Shown here: in pieces, positions 56,605 to 64,000 of the stretch
Layout: the number at the start of each line of letters is the position of its first letter
How positions within the stretch are numbered: position 1 is the first letter of the stretch
Assembly: GCA_907163375.1 (NCBI GenBank)
Contig: CAJQUW010013658.1
Span: 496,001-560,000 of the forward strand
Length of the DNA: 64,000 bases
Direction of reading: 5' to 3'
DNA from: Prostheceraeus crozeri
Lineage: Eukaryota > Platyhelminthes > Polycladida > Euryleptidae
Position numbers and translations under genes: made by a program
The notes under the pieces: generated by a model
Database searches by the model: none
Seen by the model: only the letters and a program-made list of their open reading frames with translations
What the model was told of the DNA's origin: nothing

Positions 56605-58540
56605 TCCAAAAAATTGATAGGTTTAAAAGAATACTGGTGTTATCAGTTCCAAGAATATATAAGTTTTATCAAGATCGTCCCATCCGTTCACTGGCAAACT
56701 TAAAATTTGTCTTATTCCCACACTCAGTCATTTGGTGAGTCATCATTTTCCTCGATTGAAGTCAGCAGATTTCGAATCTCTGATCTGCAGACGGGGCCGC
56801 CTGTCTGCACCTATTCACAAACAATAGCAATTCTTCAGTAGTTGCTGATGCTTGCGTTGCGTCCGATAAGGGGACTCAGTCAATGATGAGTGATGACAGG
56901 AGGACAGACGAGGACCAACATGAAATGATCAGCTATGAAGCAGCCAACTTCCTTTAATTTAATGAGGAACATCAATTCTACATTTAATTAGGCATACCAC
57001 ACTGTTTCCTAAGCCTGGTTTCTGGACTGGTCAAGTGAATAAATTTGGCAATCAGGGGTCATCAAAAATTAATTGAACCTCAATTAATTGATTGCGCTGA
57101 ATTTCATTTATCAATTAATTTATTGTATTCAACTCAATATCAATTAATTGATCGTTTTCAATTCCAATTATCAATTAATTGATTGCTGCATGTCCCAATA
57201 TCAATTGATTGAATGATTAATAATCAATTAATTGGTTCAATTATTTTATCAAGTTTCACTCCATTGTAATATATAGCATTACAATTCACCTAAGATTTTC
57301 GCTTCTTCCTGCGCATCCACTATACAAAATTTATTCTGCTGACTCAATCTGATACCTCTCAACTCTCTGATCTACTGTATATTCTTCAACATGATTGCCC
57401 TTTCTTGTCAAGCTTCGAAAGTCTTTATCCATGGTATTTGAAATTATGTTGATAAAGTAGCCTAGTACTATTAAGCTGAGAGTTCATAAAACGATGATAA
57501 TTATTGAAATCTGAACCTGAATCTGAATCTGAACACCAAAACTATGGGGATGCACAATGATCACACAATATTGATACCGGCATTTTAACTGATTGAATCG
57601 AGTTTCAATATGAATACAATTATTCTTGGGCTAGCTCTATTTTATAAAAATATAGGCCTACATGTTTTTCTATTGACTAATTAATAATTATCGATCAGTT
57701 AATTGATAAATTCAATTATCAATTAATTGATTGCCCAGGAGTCCAATGCCAATTAATTGATTGGTCAAACTTTCAATAAAAATTAATTGATTGGTAAAAA
57801 TATCAATTACAATTAATTGATTGGACTGGGCAATTTAATTTCAATCAATTTTTGATGACCCCTGTTGGCAATCAATCAATTCTGAGCTCACGATTATTTA
57901 GGACAATAGGCAAAAGATAAAAGAACTTCTCGTGATGTGCAATGATTCAGGAAACTGCCTGTATGTGGACGTCCACCTAGTTATATCGACCTTACAGTCC
58001 ATTTCCTAAATCGTTGCACAGTACAAAAAATTATATCTTTTGTATATTCTCATCAAATTTAATCGTATGTTGACAATCGATTAATAAACTTATTTACTTG
58101 GTCTGCTGAGACACTTAGTTCAGGAAACATAGTGGTGTGGTTTGCCTAAGTAAATGAAGTAATTAGTGATTGTCTGCCTTGTTACTTTCACGATGTTATT
58201 TCAGATATCAATATAATGTTGGCCCACGTATCACTCATTCCCTTTTTCATCATTGATGAGCTGCTCCATTTGTCGGACGCAACGCAAGCGTCAACATTCC
58301 TACGGCGTGAAGGAAATGCTATTGTTTGCTGTGAATAGGTGCAGAGACGAGACAAGCCCTTGTCTGATCCGAGATTCGAATTTCTTCTGACATCAAGTGA
58401 TGGAAATGATGATTCATGCAATGTCTGACTATGGGAATAATGCAAATTTAAAGTTTGTCAGTGAATATATGGGCCGATTTTGATAAAACTTGCATATTCT
58501 TGGAGCTGATAACACCAGCATTATTTTAAACTGAAATAAT
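56605..58540. mobile_element. Large fold-back element, interrupted by a hAT insertion
   Basis: The right arm (about 57,990-58,540) is the inverse of a left arm consisting of about 56,605-57,052 plus 57,865-57,966. Matching blocks, left versus inverted right: TGGTGTTATCAG; CCAAGAATAT; AAGTTTTATCAA; TCTGCACCTATTCACA; GCTTGCGTTGCGTCCGA; TAGGCA(T/A)ACCACAC; GTGCAATGATTCAGGAAA / GTGCAACGATTTAGGAAA. Identity is about 80% by eye. The centre is the perfect palindrome GTGGACGTCCAC (57,965-57,976). Arms total about 550 bp each. No transposase is found; an 86-codon open frame in the right arm (58,188-58,445 minus) has no known domain. It could be a fold-back transposon or an inverted duplication. Confidence 0.78.
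57053..57864. mobile_element. Non-autonomous hAT element with perfect TSD (nested)
   Basis: 812 bp with terminal repeats CAGGGGTCATCAAAAATT(A/G)A at 57,053 and inverted at 57,864, flanked by perfect 8-bp duplications TTGGCAAT (57,045-57,052 and 57,865-57,872). Both end regions hold several copies of CAATTAATTGATTG or close variants (about eight in total). These are likely transposase-binding subterminal repeats, and the same motif forms the unit of the 26-kb minisatellite. The middle has no coding frame. It sits in the left arm of the fold-back, so it is younger than that structure. Confidence 0.92.
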
Positions 58541-59544
58541 GGGTGGCAAAAATGCATCTCTATTAGTCCCCCCTCCACCCATTACATTTTTCATGATTGA
58601 AAAGCAACCATCTCTGTTCTTTTTAGAACATTTTTCCATTACGGATATGATGACATTGAAGGGAGCAAGCACTTTGATGTGGGAGTGCATGTTTGAAACA
58701 TTTGAGATTTAAACGGCGTGATGAATGAATCACAGTCGCAACTAAGTTAATATGAATCACGATGGCATTCAACATGACTACAGGATTCAGTATTAGCGTG
58801 GTCACTCGAAAACGTGGTCTTCTTCACAGTAGATGTTTCTGTGAAAGTAGACATTGGTCATCATATTAAGTGACAGAGAAGGTGCAGATGCGGAGCGAAT
58901 GTACTGTAGGCAGTAGAAATTGAGACAGCAGCTGAAAATTTGAACTTAACTTCAACACAAATCCTACCTAGATATTCACCGTTTTGTGCATTTAATGTTG
59001 GACTAAGGGGTGTATGTGCCTACACAGCCATCAATATTTGCCAAGATAAGTGTAACAGTGAGCTAGTAGTTAATTTAATGGGACTAATTAACATTCATGA
59101 ATAATGAATGGGAGACCTGAAACGAGTCCCACCTACACCCTGTACAATTATTTTAATCTTGACAATCTGCAAATCATATATTTTTGACATTAGTCAGACA
59201 TTATTCAGTACGAGGCTGTGCATGAGTACCTACGTTATGTATAGTTACACAGACAGCAATGCATCCTTAATCATAGAGTTATATCATTTATGTTCATTTG
59301 TTTTATTTTTACCTCGAATGATTTAATCATTTTGCTTTATTAAATCAACAGAAGTATTGACTCAGTAGGCCTATATCTAGTTGATATCTATTGTTTTGCA
59401 ATCTCAACAAAGAGTGAAATTATATGTTCGGATAATAAACGAAAATACTCGTAGAAAGATGGCATGTCAAATGGGCATTGTAATCGGGGTAGAAACCAGC
59501 GTAAGAGAAGCTTTAATGTGATTTTATGGCTTGATGAACATTTG
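58541..59544. other. Non-coding, nothing recognised
   Basis: No exon recognised. TAGGCCTA occurs again at about 59,366. Confidence 0.5.
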
Positions 59545-59570
59545 AAATTTCGTTACCGGTAACGGAATTT
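59545..59570. repeat. 26-bp near-perfect palindrome
   Basis: AAATTTCGTTACCGGTAACG, then GAATTT. The inner 14 bp, CGTTACCGGTAACG, is perfect and only one pair is broken overall. It could be a dimeric protein-binding site; no gene start is close. Confidence 0.6.
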
Positions 59571-60670
59571 CATAAAAATGTTACCTCATTTAACGAAGAA
59601 AAATATCAAAATTTCGATAGTTGAATATACAGTGTGTTAACATGCATCAATATGCATTCTTTATGATGAAATTAAGTTCCTAACACGAAAATTATTTTGA
59701 GTGACAACAAAAACATTGCAAATTTGGTAAAGGAATTTCAAATGCATGACATTAATTCACCCAGAAAAATGGGGTTCAAAGATTTTATGACTATATCACC
59801 TGTCACATAATTGCTAAGCATTACCAATTGATTATATATCCATAGAGAAATAGATTCCCACACATCAGCATTGTTGAAAATCAAGAACTTGAAAAAAAGG
59901 ACTTGAAATATATGACAAACGCGACGCAAAAATATATATTTTTTCGCCAAACTTCAAAGTTTGACTACTATTAAACCAGACAAAAATAAGGCATGGTCTA
60001 GGAACTGGATAATCAGAGCTTTTTAGAAGTATGAAGGAGCAAAACATAACTTGAATTTCATTTTTCACTCGACATGTTAACTATCGCGTAGTCAAGCCCA
60101 TTTGTAAAAGCGTAGATTCACAAAACTGAAGAGTCAGTTTCCTTTTACTTAAAAGTAATTCACAAGTTAATAGAACTTTCATTGATTTAACAGACATCCT
60201 TTTTCTCATAGTAAAATTGCGAACCCATGCACATGTATATGCGCACAACATGCTGCATACGTTTATATTATCAACCGAATTCAAGGAATAAGAGAGCCCC
60301 TTACACTACACGCAACTTTGACAATAATCATTTTAAAGTTTCTTCTCGTGTTTTCCAAATGACTAATCATTTGAGTTACTTACCTTTCATGTGTACAGGA
60401 TTTGAAATAAATCGCCTTTGCTGTGTATTTTTGGCTTCGTCAATTGTGGTCTTCAAAAAGTGCTTGAAAAGTTTTGATTTAATTATGCTACTGTAATTCG
60501 TGCATTCTATTTTTTAAGCTCCTCTGCCAGTGCTGTCTTTGGTGACCATGACATGCATTTCTGTAGTGATTTTGCAAAATGTAGCTTTCTTATCTAATAT
60601 CATTTTCAATAAAAGGTGCAGCTGTGGAAATATGGTGTCAACATTTCAAAATTGATTTTTTGCCTTCCAG
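59571..60670. other. Presumed intron or 5' region of the NUF2-like gene
   Basis: No exon recognised. An earlier small coding exon for the NUF2-like gene must lie upstream, since the exon at 60,671 has no start codon. It could be here but is too short to identify by eye. A pyrimidine-rich tract TTTTTTGCCTTCCAG ends at 60,670 as the splice acceptor. Confidence 0.4.
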
Positions 60671-61156
60671 GATCCTCGTCAAGGAAAACATTCCTATCCC
60701 GCTTTATGCGAATCAGATGTGATTTCGGAATTAACAAGTCTATTTCCAGAGCCCCTGGGAAATGCTGATGTTAATTTCCGAAATTTAGATTTTATACAGA
60801 TAGTGATGAGCACTTTCATAGAGGCAATTATGGACATTCCTCTTACTGAACAGACCATGTTGCCGTTGATAATCCTGGAGAAAAAATCGCAGCACCCCGA
60901 GATGCACAGCAACGCACGTTATCACCTTTACATCCTCTGTCAACGTCTGGCGAGGCGGGCTTGTTTGTCAATAAATATTGATTTCTCAGATTTCACGAGC
61001 CCATCACCAAAACGATGGTTAAATATTTTTAGTGGTCTGATCAATTTCTATAAATATGTTCTGAATCGGAGGTACAAGCTGGAAGAGATCAAGCGAAGTC
61101 GAATAGCATTTATGGAGGAGAAAGGGGTGTTGGAAAGAGAAAATGATGAACTAAAA
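60671..61156 (+). CDS. NUF2: Internal exon of a NUF2-like kinetochore protein
   Basis: A 486-bp exon of exactly 162 codons (phase 0 at both ends), bordered by TTCCAG before 60,671 and GTAAGT at 61,157-61,162. An in-frame stop 18 bp upstream and the lack of an ATG show it is spliced. The product begins DPRQGKHSYPALCESDVISE and continues through a helical domain to PKRWLNIFSGLINFYKYVLN at residues 116-135. This matches the NUF2 hallmark 'PK...RFLSGIINF' that ends the calponin-homology head. The final 30 residues (RYKLEEIKRSRIAFMEEKGV, LERENDELK) are charged and coiled-coil-like, as in NUF2. NUF2 pairs with HEC1/NDC80 and its head helps the NDC80 complex bind microtubules at kinetochores. The assignment rests on motif and architecture; overall similarity is modest. 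Later coiled-coil exons must lie beyond 64 kb or are hidden in the following intron. Confidence 0.7.
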
Positions 61157-61269
61157 GTAAGTCAGAGATTGCCACAAACTTAAATAGACATTTTCGTGTA
61201 ACATCACTTGAAAACACCAAGGAGCTTACAACTCCCTATGACTTGAGAGACATTTTAGCTTCAAAATAC

Positions 61270-61720
61270 AGCAGTTCGTTACTGCTTGCTTGCTTAGGGT
61301 AGTCCGTCGATTTCGACGACAACAACTGTCTTCCTCGATGTCGAGTGGATGAATGACGATGGGTCCTATTGGCCTATGTGTGCGTTAATGGCTTCGGAGA
61401 CCACACGGGGAATCGCAGTCGCGTCCACAGTGTCCGTACACGTGTGTCTCTGTGTTAGGTGGCACATGGCGGCGCTCACGTCTCTCGATGGCCGTTGTAC
61501 GGTACCAGTTACTGAAATGGTTTGCTCGGGCGTTCACCGCATTACGCCACTCACGTAGGTTGAAGATACCGCCATCGTATCTGTGCCGAAGAGTCACGCC
61601 ATCCGTTTTTCTGTCGATTGCAGCATTCGCGGTGGTACTAGATCTTGATTGAGTGATCATGCAGGATCGCGGTCTCCAATCATGATGGCTTACCGTCAAC
61701 ACTCCCCCTTACTGGGGGCT
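61270..61720 (-). repeat. GC-rich composite repeat with LINE-like coding trace
   Basis: A GC-rich block in the presumed intron that is nearly open on the minus strand for 105 codons (61,385-61,702). It contains DRKTDGVTLRHRYDGGIFNL, which resembles the stretch just before the catalytic box of some LINE polymerases ('DGV.IR.R.DG.LFNLRRL'), but no YADD follows. The left edge has a striking CGA-rich text, TCCGTCGATTTCGACGACAA. CAGGATCGCGGTCTCCAA at 61,661 recurs as CAGGATCACGGTCTCCAA at 61,876, so the segment and the SINE after it may be units of one composite repeat. Confidence 0.4.
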
Positions 61721-61724
61721 TCCA

Positions 61725-61895
61725 CGGTGCTGACATTGTCAGACTTTAATTTGGAGCGTTGTGAACTTCTAGTCCGGATGCTCTTCCTGACGACTTCCAA
61801 TGACACTTTCGGGATTCGAACTCATGACCTAAGGATCGCTAGGCCAATCACTTGACCTTAGTGCCAGGGAGACCACAGGATCACGGTCTCCAAAT
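61725..61895 (-). repeat. tRNA-derived SINE-like element
   Basis: On the minus strand: GGCACTAAGGTCAAGTGATTGG, read as an A-box-like part, CCTAGCGATCC, then GAGTTCGAATCCCGAA, a good RNA polymerase III B box (GTTCGAATC), then GTCAGGAAGAGCATCCGGAC, a body seen in tRNA-derived SINEs. It shares blocks with 14,505-14,640 and, weakly, 60-140. It lies in the presumed intron in antisense orientation to the host exon. Confidence 0.6.
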
Positions 61896-61972
61896 CCTGG
61901 TCAAAATTTATGGGGATCCCAAATCGTGATAAATCTAGTTGTATAAAGTACCATATTGGATTTACAAGTATT

Positions 61973-62073
61973 CGGGCCCAAGATGAATGTGCTCACCTTG
62001 GCCGGGCTCGATCCAGTTTCAGCCTCCCGGATGATCGGGTAGCACGGGGTCACCCCGGGCCTAAGATAAATGT
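61973..62073. repeat. Direct repeat flanking a GC-rich 65-bp segment
   Basis: CGGGCCCAAGATGAATGT (61,973-61,990) recurs as CGGGCCTAAGATAAATGT (62,056-62,073), 83 bp apart. The text between is GC-rich (GGCCGGGCTCGATCCAGTTT, CCCGGATGATCGGGTAGCAC). It may be a two-unit tandem repeat or a small insertion with long flanking repeats. Confidence 0.5.
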
Positions 62074-62580
62074 AAGTTCTAAAAAGTTGAAAATATGTAT
62101 ATGATGACATGTTTTTGAGATGATCGGATTACATTTGGATTGTCAGTTTGATCAAGTTCGTGTCGATTACGTGTTAACAAATCAATCAATGACAGTTATA
62201 GGTACAGTGTTGATAATTTGCTAGCTTTCAGTTTCATCGAATTCTTTGCTTGCTTAAATTTAGCCTTACTCGATTTGTTTTTGCTATTTGTTGTTTCAGT
62301 TCTAAACAAAGTTTAACCATAATGCGTTTCTTCATTTTTACGACGAAGACTTCCATATTACGATAGTTGACATTAATTGAGGGGGAATAAGCATCAAAAT
62401 ATTATTCCAAAAATGTGTATGACAGCATTGTTGTTGCTTGAAAGGTATTCAAGCAATCAGTAATTATTTTTGAAAGATAATTAAGCTTGATGAGCACAAA
62501 TAGGTTGAGCAATTCTATTTATAATCATATTGCAAAATTGCAAAAATATCTACACGATTATAGTCGAAAAGCATCAATTA
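62074..62580. other. Non-coding, nothing recognised
   Basis: AT-rich presumed intron between repeats; nothing further seen. Confidence 0.5.
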
Positions 62581-64000
62581 CCGTATTATCGCGCTTTTAA
62601 GCACATGTGCTTATAAGCAGAGGTGTGCTTATATCCGGATATAAGCACATGTGCTTATAAGCGGGAAAAAATGCATCAGTGGGAAATTGCTGTGTTTTTA
62701 CTAATTGCAACAGTCATCGCAATGACTCGAGTACATACAGCCACTAGGGTAATGTATTACCTAAAAGTAGCGCTATTGATTCATGTTTATCTCAGCGTTT
62801 CATTTCCTTTAATGTAATAATTTACAAGAAATAGTCCATTAGTTGCATAATAATCTATAAGCCAATTTTGAACGTGTTCTTTGATCAAATAGCCCAGCAT
62901 TGTTGCTTATGGTATGTCACCGCCATAATTGTAACATAAAGCGAAATATAAGAGGGTGAAGCAGTTGTCTATTGTGTCACACAAACAAGATGGCAATCTA
63001 ATCTGACGGAACGTTTCGAAAATGCTGATGAAAACAGAATTTTACTTAGCAAACCTATTTGTCAATGATTTCACAGTCAATATCACTATCATTGTCACTA
63101 CTTTCTTCACCACTCTTTTCATTGTCGCTGTCGGATTCACCTGTATAGTTCTCCAAGTCAGATGCTTCACTGTCCTCCACGTCATCGTCCACTTCACTGG
63201 GGTCTGTTCCAGCAAGAAGAGATTGCAACTTTGAATGAAGAACTTCATCGCCATCACAATCCTGGATACCTGTTTCAATGAATGAGCGCTTTATGATGTC
63301 GCGGGACATTTCACGCCATGCCTCTGAAACCCATTGTGCTACCATCTCGTAACTCGCACCTTTGCGCTTGCCGGTTCGTGTATATTCTCGGTCACCGTTC
63401 AAGAGCCATTCTTCCCACTTTCTTCGCATGGCATCCTTGAATGGTTTATTCAAATGACTATCCAATGGTTGCAACAAAGGCGTCATTCCTCCTGGAATAT
63501 AAGCCAAACGCGTTTTCTCCTTTTCGAATGCTGCTTTCGCATCTTCGTGCGTATAACATCGCGCTGTGTCCAGTGTAAGCACACATGATGGCTTGAAGAT
63601 CGATCCTGGGCGTGCTTTCCACACTTTGTGAAGATACTCACTCTTCATGAACTCGTTTGTCATGCTGCCACCTTTTGATGCTGAGACAACAGCATCAGCA
63701 AAATTGCCACGTGGAGGCTTTTTCAGTCCTCGGAATATAATCATCGGTGGCAATTTGTGTCCAGTAGATAGCACACTCAACACAACCGTGTACCGCAGCT
63801 TTTCTTTGCCGGTGGTGCGACTTCGAATTGTCTTGACTCCTTTGAAATCGATGGAAGTGTTGCTTGGTAAATCAAACCACATCAGGGTTTCATCCATGTT
63901 ACCCACAATATGACACTTCTCACGAATTTATTTTATGTCCTTCAACCAATTGCGTGCTAATTCTTGGGCATTTTCGGGGATCTTTTGTCCGACAGATGTA
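62581..64000 (-). mobile_element. pogo/Tigger-type DNA transposon, cut by window end
   Basis: The transposase on the minus strand and a likely 3' terminal region are inside the window; the other end is beyond 64,000. The left border is placed at CCGTATTATCGCGCTTTTAA (62,581), directly after a TA (62,579-62,580), the pogo target dinucleotide. Just inside lies a strong palindromic block, TTATAAGCAGAGGTGTGCTT then ATATCCGGATATAAGCACAT, centred on TCCGGA near 62,635. It is built from repeated TTATAAGCAC motifs. The border cannot be proven without the other terminal repeat. Confidence 0.6.
63055..64000 (-). pseudogene. pogo/Tigger-like transposase, DDE domain (partial)
   Basis: The frame reads TSVGQKIPENAQELARNWLK from the window edge, then VGNMDETLMWFDLPSN with the first catalytic Asp, GKEKLRYTVVLSVLSTGHKL, VLTLDTARCYT with the second Asp, and GGMTPLLQPLDSHLNKPFKD with the third. 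It ends in a highly acidic tail (DDDVEDSEASDLENYTGESD and on). This is the DDE_1 nuclease of the pogo/Tigger/CENP-B group, which cuts and pastes the element. One in-frame stop (TAA at 63,930-63,928) lies upstream of the first catalytic residue, in otherwise well-kept text; the 283 codons after it are open. The N-terminal helix-turn-helix DNA-binding part is outside the window. Because only one lesion is seen, the copy is either recently dead or the stop is a sequencing difference. Confidence 0.88.

Noticed and set aside
62020-62050. tRNA gene in the GC-rich segment between direct repeats
   Set aside because: B-box-like text (GGATCGAGCCC) is off consensus and no cloverleaf could be drawn.

Overview
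The window reads as animal nuclear DNA, most likely from a marine or other non-vertebrate metazoan. It is AT-rich, has a split gene with GT/AG borders and long gene-free stretches, and carries a typical metazoan mix of mobile DNA: Penelope-like, Ty3/Gypsy, LINE, hAT, mariner and pogo. The species cannot be named from the sequence alone. Only one host gene fragment is recognisable: a 162-codon internal exon at 60,671-61,156 (+) that resembles the N-terminal domain of the kinetochore protein NUF2. Everything else that can be identified is mobile DNA, its remains, or simple repeats.

Layout. From 1 to 28 kb the sequence is mostly unrecognised non-coding DNA. It holds a 1.46-kb hAT element with perfect 8-bp target duplications and a dead LINE segment inside it (204-1667), three copies of a small MITE (12.6, 13.1 and 21.8 kb), SINE-like pieces, a 0.7-kb palindrome made of two head-to-head Penelope 3' ends (16.4-17.1 kb), a 498-bp hAT MITE (18.6 kb), a LINE tail (23.1 kb), and a 14-unit 31-bp minisatellite inside a hAT-like element (25.5-26.5 kb). 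From 28.2 to 31.3 kb lies a full-length, very young Penelope-like element with reverse transcriptase and GIY-YIG frames on the minus strand, closed by nearly identical 298-bp inverted repeats that each contain a hammerhead-ribozyme-like fold. From 31.3 to 42.2 kb there is little besides a degenerate ~100-bp tandem repeat (38.0-38.6 kb), small palindromes and a worn LINE tail. From 42.2 to 48.3 kb lies a Ty3/Gypsy LTR element with 204-bp LTRs and a 36-bp in-frame repeat in the tail of pol.

From 49.6 to 58.5 kb DNA transposons are packed closely: a LINE tail, a dead mariner with TA duplication (51.1-52.6), a hAT with transposase remains (53.0-54.8), a hAT MITE (54.9-55.6), and a ~1.1-kb fold-back interrupted by an 812-bp hAT element with a perfect TTGGCAAT duplication (56.6-58.5). 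From 60.7 to 64 kb the NUF2-like exon is followed by presumed intron holding repeats, a SINE and a pogo/Tigger element whose transposase runs off the window end.

There is no operon-like cooperation between genes here. The connecting theme is element biology: two unrelated Penelope families share the same head-to-head architecture, one hAT family appears to have seeded a minisatellite, and fold-backs long enough to make long dsRNA occur at 16.4, 28.2/31.3 and 56.6-58.5 kb. All calls are from reading by eye; no alignments or database searches were run.
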